From: Talinum fruticosum
Lineage: Eukaryota; Streptophyta; Magnoliopsida; Caryophyllales; Talinaceae
Direction of reading: 5' to 3'
Length of the DNA: 64,000 bases
Assembly: GCA_021018815.1 (NCBI GenBank)
Contig: JAITYX010000022.1
Location: forward strand, 1,674,001-1,738,000
Shown: one piece after another, positions 1 to 11,778 of the stretch
Numbering within the stretch: position 1 is the stretch's first letter
How the letters are laid out: each line of letters starts with the position of its first letter
Program-made: the position numbers and the translations under genes
Notes under the pieces: model-generated
The model's input: only the letters and a program-made list of their open reading frames with translations
The model's database searches: none
Told to the model about the DNA's origin: nothing

Positions 1-725
1 TCCTCATAATCCTCCTCTTGGAGATGTAGCTCATGGGTCGAAGTTTTCCTATGAGCTCATCTAACTTCAGTTTGCTAAGGTCCTATGCTTCTTCTATTGC
101 AGTCACCTTTGGACCCCATTTCTTCTTTGGTAGGCTCCTCGAAGTTTTCTAACAACTTCTTCATTAGGCATCTTCTTACCGAGAGATTTGAGATTAATAA
201 TGTCTCGTGAATCGGATATACATCTCGGTGATGCTCTTAGCTTCTTCCATTTTGAATAGCTTATACTTGTATAAGTATTGGCTGATCTTAGTTTGTCTTA
301 CTTGGCCTGTTCCTTTATATGTTGTCACCAAGGTATCCCACACCTCCTTAGTCTGTTTCATAAGCCAGGACTCTATTGTACTTTGAAGCATCTATGGCAC
401 ATAGAAGGATGTTCATAGCTCGAAGTTCTTCCTACACCTTTCCTTCTCTTCAGTGGTGTATTCTGACTTTAGTTTTGCCACAGCTTGGTCTCCTTCTTGC
501 TTTGTAGGAATATAGTTTCCCTCGGTGATGACCTTCCACACTTGTTCATCGAGATCTTGGATGAAGCATTGCATCGCCTTCCTCCAAAGTGCAAAGTTTG
601 AGCCTTTGAACTTGGGTGGCCTCAAAAGAGATCTCCCTTCATCGAATTCTCCAAGTACGATGAGTCATGATCTTTAAACCTTTGGATTGTTAGATCCTTC
701 TTGAAAGGCTAGGCTCGATACCAAT
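1..725 (-). pseudogene. Copia gag fragment, left-truncated by the window edge
   Basis: The minus strand downstream of the LTR at 726-2354 encodes pieces of a Copia gag polyprotein. One open stretch at 413-625 contains the motif FKGSNFALWRKAMQCF, typical of the gag N-terminal region (DUF4219/UBN2 type). A second at 194-391 contains KEVWDTLVTTYKG and ITEMYIRFT, also UBN2-like. The stretches lie in different frames with stops between them, so this copy is dead. Gag would form the virus-like particle in the cytoplasm of an active element. Protease, integrase and reverse transcriptase would lie to the left of position 1 and are not visible. Confidence 0.75.
712..723 (-). other. Primer binding site (initiator Met tRNA type)
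   Basis: On the minus strand, directly inside the LTR, the sequence TGGTATCGAGCC resembles the usual plant Copia site TGGTATCAGAGC with one base missing. It would prime minus-strand DNA synthesis. Its position two bases inside the LTR end fixes the LTR border and orientation. Confidence 0.75.
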
Positions 726-2354
726 TGAAGGTTTGCTCCTGGAGAGTCTAAGTCACCCTAGAGGGGGTGAATAGGGTGATGAGGAAATTTTAACAAACTT
801 GGAAGATTTAAGCTTGGAAAGAATAAACAAGATAATCCGAGTCTAGATTGGACTCGTAAAAGTGTAAACTCGTAACTACGTGGAAACTCTTCTCGGGCGA
901 GAAAACCATGGCCATTGCTAATCCAAGCACCAAGTCAAATCCACTATTTTGAATCCTCAAAATACAATGAATATGACTACTCAGATTTGTTCCCAAACAA
1001 ATCTATTACAATTTTCCCGACTCAGAATTTACCTTATCCGACTAACCTAGTACTTCCAAGTTGAAGTTACCTAATCAACTTGGGATCCTCCAATTTTTCC
1101 CAGGGTTAGAAGTTCCCTTATCTAACCTCGGTACTTCCAAACCGAGGTAACCTTTACAGTTTGGGACAACCGAGTTGAGGTAACCTTTATAACTCAGTCG
1201 AGAGAAAGAGTAGAAGAGTAGTAAGAATTGCAATACAACTAACTCGGAAGAATACAACTTAGAATATTAGAATTACAGTTTGGGAGTTGTATGCTAGCGA
1301 AGATATTCAATATGGTCTCTCTTTTTCTTCCATTCATCGGTTGAAATCTTGTTCTAAGGCTTCTATAAATAGTTTGCCTTGAAGAGATAGCCGTTGAGCC
1401 TCCAACGTCTTTCTATTGAATCTGTCTATGTCAACTAGCCGTTGTGACGGATAGTTTGAGTCACTCAGATTTCGGACCATCTTGAAATAGCCATTGTGCC
1501 TTGGTCCTAGCTTCCAACAACTCTTTTTCCACCTTTTGTAAACTGGAAAAGCAAAACGAAAAGACAGTTAGACTCATAAATAAAATGTTACCCAAAACAA
1601 GTAATGAGATAAGGTCGTCAGTAAGTTCCGAGCTTCTCTAGAAATTCCAACTTTTTGTCCGGCAGTTGTTTTAACGGTCGAAGCCTTTTGTTTTTGCTTT
1701 TTCTTCATATAATTAACATTAGAAAAACCTGCAAAAACATTAAGCACAATGGTTCTCAAAGTATAAATATACTTTGGTACATAATTAGATAAAGATTAGT
1801 CTAAATAACGTATTTAATGACTAATTACCTTAATCTATTAATTTGGAATATTTCAAGTCTAATATTCAATATACTCGGATTCTAGATACGTCAAAACTCA
1901 TAAATAAATCATTCAATCTTAATGGGCAGATGAGTTATTTAGACATTTTACAATTATGCATCATTAAACAAATAATAGCGTAGGCAAAACTAAATGTCCG
2001 AGTCCGACTTAGTGGGTCATAATCCGAGATCCGAGTGGATCGGTCTTATTCACTAACTCGGATTCTACTTTCCGAGTTTGAGTCCGACTTAGTGGGTCGA
2101 ATCCGAGATTTGAGTGGGTCGAGTATAACCGAGTCTATCATAACTAACTCATATTTTACTTTCTAAGTCTCGGACTTAGTCGGATAATCTTAATATACTT
2201 AAGTCCGAGTTCAGTCAAGAATAAGTCATACTGAAATGATGAATTGTAAAGCATATGACTTAGTTAAATGAATTTCTTTTAGGATGTTTTTTGCTTTATC
2301 CTAAATTTAGATGAATGGATAAAATCAAAACACATCCAAAGGGTTAGTCGATCA
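726..2354 (-). repeat. Copia long terminal repeat, 1.6 kb
   Basis: On the minus strand this repeat starts TGATCGACTAACCC and ends GAGCAAACCTTCA, followed by the primer site. The same sequence, in plus orientation, occurs at 10187-11778, which fixes both borders. A TATA-like element, CTATTTATAGAAG on the minus strand near 1360, is also present in the other copy. It is the 5' LTR of an element that runs out of the window to the left. Many short tandem variants of 'gagtccgacttagtgggtc' lie at 1990-2200. Confidence 0.85.
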
Positions 2355-4006
2355 TACCAACAAAAATATAAAACTTATGATAAAATTTGTGTCAAAAGAC
2401 TAAGTTGCCCTAAGATTTTATTAGAAATAAAAAAATCAATGAAAAAAGAGAGAAAAAGTAATTAATAAGAATAAAATTGTTAAATTAGTCATTAATACGT
2501 CATTCAAATTCTAAAGTGACGAGATATTATAAAACGAAAAAATTATTTAAAGTGATATATATTATAAAACGGAGGGAGCATGTAACATCTTTAAGATGCT
2601 TATGAATTTGGCAAGAAAACTTATTCCTTGTTAATAATCCTCAAAAACTGCAACCACACGTACCATTTGTTTTGAATAATTCTTTTTTTTTTTTTTGCAC
2701 ACCTTCGTAAAAATGAAATTGAAAATGACGAAGGAGGGGAAAAAACACATATTCGAGTACTGAATGCAATTATGCAATGAAGATGCCAATCGTCAATCAA
2801 TGGATGTCAAATTGGAGGAAGAGAGAGAATCAGAAAAAGAAGTATTGTTTCCTTGAATGAGGGGGTAAAGACTCCATTTCAGTTTACTGGACAAGAACAT
2901 GTTATAATAATTTTTGACCATAAAAAGTGAAATAAAAGGTGAATAAAAAAATTGAGGCTCTAGATCTATTTTTGTTTTCTTTTTGGGTGTTTGTGCATGT
3001 TATTAAGGATTAATGGTGGTGACATGCTAAGAGTTAGAAATCTCATATCAAAAGCTAATTATTCGGGAATTTCTTATACGTGTATATTATTTAAGGAGAT
3101 GAGAAATCTATATGTACCATTGGTAGTAAGTGGTCAAAATGAACCCGTTTTATGACCTATATATGACATACGTATGTTCAAATTTGAAAATATAATTAAT
3201 ACGATAGTAAATTATTCTAGTATTTAATTAAAATTTTTAAATGTATGTGTCCCAAAAATTTTATGTATCGCTATATTTAACGTGTCAATAAAACATTAAA
3301 TAGATTGATTTTTTTAATTTATTAGTTAACTTATTTTTATCCTATTTAAGCCCGATGAAAAATTGAAAGATCGTAAATTGGTAATTTATTTGTTATATCA
3401 TTATCCATATATACCCTTTTTAATTATCCTTTGGCTTGTAAAAGGCAAAGAAGATAAAAGACAATATTAGTTTCAACTTTCAAGTTTATCTTTGGGCGTT
3501 GGAGCATTCCTAAAGCTGCTCTAATGAGTTGTTTAGTTATGTAAGATATATATACTCAAGATATATACACTCAAGATTATCGAAAGCATCCTCAAGTGGG
3601 TGAGCCTATTTTAGATTTTTCCGGTAGGGGTTTACAAGTGACACATTAACAAAGGGTCTACTTTTTTTTTCTCTTCTAAATCCTTACTTTCACAATATAA
3701 GACTCACCAACAAGTTTTATCTATTTAAATAATATTAATGGAATCCACTTATCAACATATTTAATTAATTAATTTTTTTATTTTATATTATTATTTATTT
3801 TCATAATATATAAGAAAATTATGTAATCTACTATAAAGATTAAAATTAATCATTTTAGGTTATGATTTTTTTAAAATAAATGATATAATATTATTATTAA
3901 TTAAAAAAGATACAATAATAATAAAAAATAATTATTTATATATTTTTATTTCTGTATTTATTATTTACAATTTTGCAATTTTTATATTTATTATTGTGTT
4001 TTTTAT
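2355..4006. other. AT-rich intergenic DNA, no gene seen
   Basis: The stretch has very high A+T, with many runs of T and A and no open frame with recognisable coding sequence. At 2569-2579 it contains 'aacggagggag', which looks like one end of a Stowaway-type MITE, but I could not find the partner end. Confidence 0.5.
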
Positions 4007-4565
4007 GGATTATTAATATCCGTACCCTTCGTATTATACTAATCATTTTTCTACCCATGTCCTATTGAAAATTATTTTTAACCTCCCTTACCTTACTCGA
4101 CATATTAGAATTGTAGGTAAACTTGGGATTTTAAGTTGACCGGAGACGTTAAAAGACGAAAATACCCTCTTCTCCTAATTCATATATTTATTGAATCTTT
4201 TTCATTGCCTCCACTAGACTATGAGTAATCCCCCCTTAAAACCCTTCTTACACAGGAGCCCTAAAAGGTGTAATGACCATTGATGTTTGATTAGACCCAT
4301 TAAAAGGAAAAACCCACCTCAAAAAAATCAAAACAAAACATCATGAGAATTCAACATTAACTTGATACAAAGTTAATGTCCATAGAAGATAAATCACATT
4401 ATTTCATAATTAATCCAATCTGGCATATTGGTTAGTCCCCAAAATTACAAAGAAAAGCGTAACAAAGTGTTCTCGCATTCAATTCCGTAACCCTGCATTC
4501 CCCCACAATAATCAATCAATTCGGTTAAGCCCAATAACTCAAATCTAACCACACAAGATAACCTT

Positions 4566-4960
4566 ATTAAGTTGTAACCACCAAAACAAGGCAGGAGAGA
4601 GAGAAGAAGAACGGAGAAACAAAATCCCCGATAGACCGTTTCCTCACCGCCGTGCTCTCAATCCTCGTACTCTTCGCCAATCGAAGCGCATCCACCTCCT
4701 TCAACAGATCAAATTCGACCCCCTTCTTCTTCGGTTCATCGACGCACTTCCCAAGAAGCTTGCCGTCTTTTTCTCTCTCTCCAGGAGCTTCTTGAGTTGG
4801 GTCTCGATGTCGGTCTTGTACCGAATTGTCCACATGATGGAGACCGAGAAGACGAAGGAGCAGATTGAGGGGATCCATGATTTCCTGCAGACGGGTAGTT
4901 GGGAAGAGAGAGAAAAGAGGAGGAGGAGAGAGAGAAAGTGGAAGAGGAAGAACAAAGTGT
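4566..4960 (-). pseudogene. Unidentified captured coding fragment
   Basis: The minus strand holds coding-like sequence that looks like host gene DNA rather than transposon DNA: it is GC-richer than its surroundings and rich in charged residues. Recognisable stretches include KLLGKCVDEPKKKGVEFD and LRLAKSTRIESTAVRKRS. A shift of reading frame near the stretch 'gagagagaaaaag' joins them to IMWTIRYKTDIETQLKKLL. I do not recognise the parent gene and assign no function. It lies inside the element at 4007-6598, which suggests capture by transposition. Confidence 0.35.
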
Positions 4961-4980
4961 AGAGGTTTGTAAGCTCTTTA

Positions 4981-6131
4981 TCGTAATGCCTCCAATTCGT
5001 AACCACATAAATAAGTAATTAACAGCGAAGACTTGTAAATTGGGAGACGTCATCGCCGTTTTGAATGAAAACAAGGCAAATTTATTCGAGCAAATTAATT
5101 TTTCAAACAATTTATTCAACCCAAATTTTTCTTTACGAAAAATTTTCAAAACGCCGAGGATCGGCTAGAGAGGAATCATGAGCCAAGGGACCAAGGAAGG
5201 GACTAGCATGCGTGGAGTCAAGACGAACAGCCATACGTCACTTCTCCCGACCAGCGTTGTCGTTTTCTTCTTCTTTAAACTTAGGACCCATACTGTGAAA
5301 CAATCAATTATAGAATCCGACTCCTAGGTTCATTGAACCCTGCGGCGATCGGTTGTGCACAATTGAACGCTTAAGCGATTGTGTGAACATTTGAACGATT
5401 AAACGATTCTCGTTAACAATTGAATAACGCTTAAGCGATTCTCGTGAACATTTGAACGATTAAACGATTCTATGAACAATTGAAGGATTAAACGATTCTG
5501 TTAACAATTGAACGCTTAAGCGCTTAATTGTGCACAACCGATCGCCGCAGGTTCAATGAACCTAGGAGTCGGATTCTATGATTGATTGTTTCACGATATG
5601 GGTCCTAAGTTTGGCTAAATTGGAAAAATCGGCAATTGACAAGTTTGCAAACCGGTTATTCAAGAAAAATGACTTAAGATACGCTTGAGTTAAGAGCACT
5701 TAAATGATAATTTTATTTTATAACGGTAATGTACTCGAGCTTCTTGCTCACACGTCTATTGTTTTATATTTTTAAATTTTTAGGAAGTCGAGAGCATGGT
5801 AGACTATTCACAATCACACCTAAAGTTTAAAGAAGAAGAAAACGACAATGCTGGTCGGAGAAGTGACGTATGGTCGTTCGTCTTGACTCCACACATGCTA
5901 GTCCCTTCCTTGGTCCCTTGGCTCATGATTCCTCTCTAGCCGATCCTCGACGCTTTAAAAATTTTTCTGTAAAGAAAAATTTGGGTTGGATTGTTACATA
6001 AATTGTTTAAAAATTAATTTGCTCAAATGAATTTGCCTTGTTTTCGTTCCGAAAACGGCGGTAACGTTTCCCGCTTACAAGTCTTCCGCTGTTAATTACT
6101 TATTTATGTGGTTACGAATTGGGGCGTTACA
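4981..6131. repeat. Large foldback (palindromic) structure made of two inverted LTR-like arms
   Basis: The left arm (4981-5395) and right arm (5500-6131) are reverse complements over most of their length. The right arm read on the minus strand starts TGTAACGCCCCAATTCG. The left arm starts TCGTAATGCCTCCAATTCG. The right arm has about 200 extra bases (5612-5815) missing from the left. TGTAACGCCCC is also the start of the Gypsy-type LTR at 12342, so each arm looks like an LTR 5' end and the two are arranged in mirror image. The centre is a short tandem array. RNA read through it would fold into a long hairpin. Confidence 0.75.
5365..5530. repeat. Tandem repeats at the centre of the foldback
   Basis: Short units built on 'gaacgcttaagcgattctcg' and 'gaacgattaaacgattct' alternate about six times. 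Each unit is itself partly palindromic (CGCTTAAGCG). The array is framed by the matched arms GCGGCGATCGGTTGTGCACA on the left and its reverse complement on the right. Confidence 0.7.
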
Positions 6132-6607
6132 TTTACAAACTCCATCAATTTGGTTCTCTTTTAGGGAAATTCGATTGTGAATCAAGTCTTCTTCTTTGAT
6201 CCATTGCTTGAGGAGGAGTTTGTGCGTTGGGGATTCAGCGATTTGATCGAAGATAGCATTAGCCTACTAAGGAGAAAGAGATTGAGAGAGAGAGAGAGAG
6301 AGAGAAGGGGGATAGGAGAGAAACTCATATATGGTGGTCAATTGTGTTTGTGAGAGTAATGAAGAGGGAGATAAAATAGTTTAGGGTTAAATAAATAAAT
6401 AAAATATGAGTATAGTGGGGTTCAGCTTTGTAAGGGCGTCTTCATCTTTTAACGTCTCCTGTTAACTTAAAATTCCAAGTTTACCTACAACTCTAATATG
6501 TCAAGTAAGGTCAGTGGGGTTGAAAATAATTTTTAATAGGACATGGGTAGAAAAATGATTGCAAGCATAAGTACGAGAGGTACGGATATTAAAAATCCGT
6601 TTTTCTA

Positions 6608-7387
6608 TAAAGTGCCCAATAAATCCTTCCCCTTCATTTTCTCTCTTCAATTTATGTGCTATTTTGACCAGGCTTCAATTTCAAAAAGAAGAAAGAGAGA
6701 GAAAGATAAGAAGGGGTGGGGGGTTCATAAACGAATAGAGAGAAGGGTTTGGTGTAGAACAAAGAACCTAGAATAGAGAGTAGAAATGGAGACTACCTAG
6801 AATGGAGAGATAGAGGAACCCGAAACCATGAAACAAAGTGTAGAAATGGAGAGAGAGAGAGAGGGAGGAACCTAGAAAATGGAGAGAGAGAGAGAGAGAG
6901 GAACCCTCAACCCACATAGCCAGCCTGTTTTTCACCACGAACCAACATGTGGCACACGAGCTTGCCCTCGCGCCTCCCTTCTCGAGCCTCCATTAGAGGT
7001 GCTTTGAGGAAGTGCCGAATGGTGTCGTGGCCACTCACACACTTTCCTTCCATATCCCTCCTAAGTTTGATTATGGGGGAATAATTTTCTCCTGTTTGAG
7101 AAACTTGTGTGAGAGAAAGGGCTTTAAACTTTAACACTGTCCTTTTTATCTATGTCAGTCTTTTGTACTTTTCTGAGATAGGGAGCCTAGGAATTGGTTC
7201 TACTTATTACAAAAACAAAAAACAATAGACTCAAGGCCATGATCTAGATGAGAAAACTAGAAAATTGTTCAAGATTACAAGTGGGAGATGTGTGAAACGG
7301 AGAGGAAAAACATAAATTAAATCACATAATCCATTTTCAATTGGTGATTCGTGAATACAATATAGAGAATAACCGACCATCGTTCCC
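6608..7387. other. Intergenic DNA with GA microsatellites, no gene seen
   Basis: It contains purine-rich GA tracts at about 6853-6899 (a separate one at 6289-6306 lies inside the preceding element) and a moderately GC-rich stretch at 6930-7050. No recognisable protein or RNA gene was found. Confidence 0.5.
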
Positions 7388-7496
7388 TTTAATAAAGGAC
7401 AGGGCTAACAATGTAATTTATTTTGTATAATTACTCATATATATACAGCGCTAAGGCTCCCGGATTGGGTGAGTCGCATAAACCTAAATTTTTACA
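7388..7496 (+). repeat. 5' LTR of the split Copia element
   Basis: About 109 bp, from TTTAATAAAGGACAGGGC to AACCTAAATTTTTACA, matches the right LTR at 21857-21967 with roughly 85-90 percent identity by eye. The first base pair is TT instead of TG. Confidence 0.8.
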
Positions 7497-7508
7497 TGGT
7501 ATCGTAGC
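7497..7508 (+). other. Primer binding site (initiator Met tRNA type)
   Basis: TGGTATCGTAGC directly follows the LTR and is close to the plant Copia consensus TGGTATCAGAGC. Confidence 0.75.
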
Positions 7509-7572
7509 TACCGATTCCTTAATCTTTTCAAAAAAAAATCAAATCAGTTTATTTTCCAAACTCTACCCATCC

Positions 7573-8900
7573 ATGGAGTCACCACCAGCAACTCCTCCAC
7601 ACGGCAACCCCACCGATGGGTGGGGTACCCGATCGTAGGCGGCTGGAGCATCGGCCACCACAGTCGCCATGCCGTCACCTCTGTTCCCCCTTCGCTGTCC
7701 ACTTCAAGCATTCGGTCGCTCCCTCACCTTGAATTCTCCTTCCCTCAAATCCTTTTCTCCTCCTCGGCGATTGCCGGCCTGCCACCTGTGCAAGTGCCGC
7801 CAACTCTCCCGGCCACCTCTTCCCTTCTCTCTTTTCCTCGGTTGCCACTGCCCACCGTATGCGTTGTCACCGCCCTGTCCTTTTCTCTCTTTCGTTTGAC
7901 GGGACCGACAAGTGTACCTTTCATTCCGGTGTCCACCTGCACCTAGACGGCGACCCCACCCTCTAGCCGGTTCAGCCTCTATGCCCCTCCACCACCCAGA
8001 CTTGACATCCGGGCTGAATGGTGATGCTTCGTTGCCCGTTGGCCACACCGTTGACTTGGGTCTTCCTCTAATTAAACCTAACTTATGGACTCTAAATATC
8101 AAAACCTTGACTATTACTCTTTTTGAAACTATTGATGATTTTTGCCCTGGAAGATGCAAGTCATCTCGTTTTTGGTGATGCATCGGTTACTTGGTTTTTG
8201 GATGGGTCGGTTAATTAACCGCCTCCATTTATTGCCTTGTCTTCGGGGATACAACAACCTAATCCCGAGTATAGCTTTTGGCTTCATTTGGATCAACTCA
8301 TTAGACCATGGCTTTTTGCTACGGTTTCTAAAGATAACTTCACCGAGATTCGAGACTTGCCCCATGCATTACTTATATGGCAACGACTCGAGTTACATTT
8401 CAATTTTTCTAGTCCGGCACATGCAATGGATTTTAAGCGTCTTCTCATGAATCTTAAAAAACCCGAGACTCAGTCCATGAAAGCCTTCTTATGTGGTGTT
8501 AAAATGATTGTTGATTCCCTTGCTGCAATTCAGTCCCCTGTTTCGATATGGACCTCATTCAAGTACACGTTACTTTAGATGCCGATTATGATGATTTTGT
8601 GGACACACTCACTCACTTGCCTGGTCTACTAACATCGCAATTTAGGGTCTTTCTCACACTTAGGACTTGTCTGTTTCCATCACTGCTACAGATGATGTTT
8701 CTTCTAGTTCCAACGCTAATCGGGGAAAGGGTCGTAATCATCGGAACAATCGTGGTCATAATAAAAATGGCAACAACAACAACAGAGAGAAGACCTTCAA
8801 CGCCTCGCCTCGACTCGCAATTCCTTCGAGGGGTATGCCTGCATGTTCTACTTTATGCAATTAAGATGTTTCATCCTCCCAAGGTCGTCCCTACTTTAGC
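7573..8900 (+). pseudogene. gag region of the split Copia element
   Basis: An ATG at 7573 opens a short frame (MESPPATPPHGNPTDGW). Gag-type pieces follow in different frames: NPEYSFWLHLDQLIRPWLFA near 8260 and MKAFLCGVKMIVDSLAA near 8480 belong to the UBN2-type gag domain. An N- and R-rich basic stretch near 8710-8800 (NRGKGRNHRNNRGH) stands where the nucleic-acid-binding zinc knuckle region of gag is usually found. Several stops and frame changes show decay. The segment at 7640-8000 is unusually GC-rich for this window. Confidence 0.7.
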
Positions 8901-8924
8901 CGCAATACATGATTTAGGAGAAGT

Positions 8925-10186
8925 TTGGCATTGAAGATAGTCTTAGGAAAATTAAAGTTATTACTACTGCTTTTTCATGACAATTGTGTCCCATGTCGAC
9001 TTTCTAAGTCCCGAAAATTACCTTTTGCTTTAGTTGAACATTGTTCTCGTACTCCTTTAAATATTATTCATTCTGATGTTTGGGAAACTCTCCATGATTC
9101 TCGTTAAAATATTTTGTTATTATGTGATTTTGTGGATGATTTTTCTCGCTTTATGTGGTTGTATCCGATGAAGCGTAAATCGAAGTCCTACATATTTTCT
9201 CGTAATTTTAAAAATTGGTTGAAAATTAGTTTGATAGAAAAATTAAAAATTTTCAACCCGATGGGGGAATGAGTTTGATAACAGTCCCTTTAAGGAACAT
9301 TGTTTATCCTATGGGATTATGTTTCGTAAGACGTGTCCTCGATACTTAGGCTTAGAATGGTGTTGTGGAGCGTAAACACAAACACATTTTGGAGATGATA
9401 CGTATGTTTCTTATTCAATCTATGTTACCTTCTTATTTTTGGGCTGAAGCCTCTCTTACTGCAGTTTTCACCATAAATCATTTACCCATACCGATTCTTG
9501 ATAACAAAAGTCCTTTTCAAAAGCTTTTTGTCGTGCTCCCGATTACACTTTTTACGGACTTTTGGTCGTGCGTGTTTTCCAAATTTTACGGCATGTTACG
9601 CCAATAAAATTCAACCTAGGTCTATTCACTATGTCTTTTGGGGTATGCTCATCAATACAAGGGCTACCGTTGTTTTGATCCCATTATAGGGAAACTTTAT
9701 ATAAGTCAACATGTTCGGTTTGATGAAAATTGTTTTCCTTTTCGATTTTGACATCCAGTGTCCTCATTATTGCCACTTGACTACACTCGGTGAGTGCATG
9801 ATATTCTATCTGTCACTTATACCGATTCGATGTCACCTCCTTCTGTTTCTTCTGTCCAGCCATCTTTTCCATCGCAGTCTTCTCGTCCTTGTCGAGTCCG
9901 TGTTGCTTGTCTCATATGAGCCCGCTCATACACCTTCCTCGCTTGTTCATTGGCGGTCCTCTCTCTTTCTCTTGGGTCTCCTCGTGTGTCCTCCGTTACT
10001 CATCCCCTTTAGTTCTCTACTGATGTCTTATCCCTGTTGACGTATGTCCCTATGTCCTCTCCTTCTTCCGTGTCGCCTCTTCCTCTTGTGTCCTCTCGTT
10101 GGCTGTCCACGTGTAGATCCTACTGCTAACGTCCATCCTATGCAAACTAGGTCCAAATCTGGGATTAGTAAGTGAAGACTCGAGTA
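8925..10186 (+). pseudogene. Integrase region of the split Copia element
   Basis: CRLSKSRKLPFALVEH and PLNIIHSDVWE near 9000-9080 mark the GAG-pre-integrase zinc region and the start of the integrase core (HSDVW, first catalytic Asp). FVDDFSRFMWLYPMK lies near 9130, and VERKHKHILEMIRMFL with YFWAEASLTAVFTINHLP at 9365-9480 is the C-terminal part of the core. MQTRSKSGIS near 10140 is the linker that precedes reverse transcriptase. Frames are broken repeatedly. The solo LTR inserted at 10187 interrupts the linker. Confidence 0.75.
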
Positions 10187-11778
10187 TGACTGACTAACCC
10201 CTTGAATGTGTTTTTATTTCATGCATTCATCTAAATTTAGGATAAAGCAAGAAGCATCCTAAAAGAAATTCATTTAACTAAGTCATATGCTTTATAATTC
10301 ATCATTTCAATATGACTTATTCTTGACTAAACTCGAGACTTAAGCATATTAAGATTATCCGACTAAGTCCGACCCACTAAGTCGACTCGGACTTAGAAAG
10401 TAGAATCGGACCCACTCGGATCTAACCCACTCAGAACTCAGATTGAGATCGACCCACTCGGAACTCATACTCGGATCCGCCCCACTCGGAACTCGGATTC
10501 GACCCACTTAGTCGGACTCGGACATTTAGTTTGCCTACGCTATTATTTGTTTAATCATGCGTAATTGTAAAATGTCTTTATAACTCATGTGCCCATTAAG
10601 ATTGAATGATTTATTTATGAGTTTTAGCATATCCGGAATATGAGTATATTGAATATTAGACTTGAAATATTCCATATTAATAGATTAAGATAATTAGTCA
10701 TTAAATGCTTTATTTAAACTAATCCTTCTCTAATTATGGACCAAAGTATATTTATACTTTGAGAACCCTTGTGCTTAATGTTTTTGTAGGTTTTTCTAAT
10801 GTCAATTATCTAAAGAAAAAGCAAAAACAAAAGGCTTCGACCGTTAAAGCACTCGCCGGACAAAAAGCTGGAATTTCTAGAAAAGCTCGAACTTACTCGA
10901 CGACCTTGTCTATTACTTGTTTTGGGTAATATTTTATTTCGAGTCTAACGGGCTTTTCAGTTTACAAAAGCTGGAAAAAGAGTTGTTGGAAGCTAGGACC
11001 AAGGCACAACGACTATTTCTAGGTGGTCCAGAAATCTGAGTGACTCGGACTATCCGTTACAACGGCTAGTTGACTCGAGACAGCTTCAACGTAAAGACGT
11101 TGGAGGCTCAACGGCTATGTCTTCAAGGCAGACTATTTATAGAAGTCTTAGCATAAGATTTCAAGCTGACGAATGGAAGAAAAAGAGAGACCATATTGAA
11201 CATCTTCTCTAGCATACAACTCCCAAATTGTAATTCTAATATTCCGAGTTGTATTTTTCCGAGTCAGTTGTATTGCAATTCTTACTACTCTTCTACTCTT
11301 TCTCTCCGATTGAGTTGTAAAGGTTACCTCAACCCAGTTGTCCCAAACTGTAAAGGTTACCTAGTTCGGAAGTACCAGGTTAGATAAGGGAACTTCTAAC
11401 CTTAGGAAAAATTGGAGGATCCCAAGTTGATAAGGTAACTTCAACTTGGAAGTACTAGGTCGATCGGATAAGGTAAATTCCGAGCCTGGAAAAATTGTAA
11501 TAGATTTGTTTGGGAACAAATCTGGGTAGTCATATTCATTGTAATTGAGGATTCAATTAGTGGATTTGACTTGGTGTCCGGATTGACACTCGTCCGTGGT
11601 TTTCCGCCCCGGGAGGGTTTCCACGTAAATGCGAGTTCATACTTTTCCGAGTCCAATCTAGACTCGGAATGCGTTTCCGTCTCTATTCTGTGCAAAAGAG
11701 TTTGATTTTCTCAAAAATCTTCCATCACCCTATTCACCCCCTCTAGGGTGACTTAACTTCTCCAAGAGCAAACCTTCA
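10187..11778 (+). mobile_element. Solo LTR of a Copia family, inserted in the split Copia element
   Basis: Begins TGACTGACTAACCCC and ends GAGCAAACCTTCA, and matches the LTR at 726-2354 in the opposite orientation along its whole length. No primer site or coding DNA follows: the host linker resumes at once, so it is a solo LTR left by LTR-LTR recombination. A TATA-like CTATTTATAGAAG lies near 11127. The flanking five bases (GAGTA left, GTAAG right) do not match, which could reflect mutation or recombination between different copies. Confidence 0.8.

Larger units (their letters stand above)
4007..6598. mobile_element. Non-autonomous Mutator-like element with long inverted ends
   Basis: The left end (4007-4170, starting GGATTATTAATATCCGTACC) and the right end (6435-6598, inverted, starting GGATTTTTAATATCCGTACC) form terminal inverted repeats of about 165 bp, with only scattered mismatches. 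The flanks are GTTTTTTAT on the left and GTTTTTCTAT on the right, a plausible 9-bp target duplication with one indel. Long inverted ends plus a ~9 bp duplication fit a Mutator-like element. No transposase is encoded. Inside lie a coding-like fragment (4566-4960) and a large foldback (4981-6131), so it resembles a Pack-MULE carrying foreign DNA. The superfamily call is inference. Confidence 0.6.

Noticed and set aside
2500..2580. Stowaway MITE
   Set aside because: One end resembles the group (CTCCCTCCGTTTTATAAT on the minus strand), but no inverted partner or TA duplication could be found.
7620..8183. Overlapping long frames on both strands in a GC-rich patch
   Set aside because: No recognisable domain. 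The patch is the low-complexity Pro/Ser-rich start of the Copia gag, and GC-richness alone keeps opposite frames open.
10187..11778. Complete Copia element instead of a solo LTR
   Set aside because: The host Copia linker resumes immediately after the LTR end, and no primer site or coding region follows.
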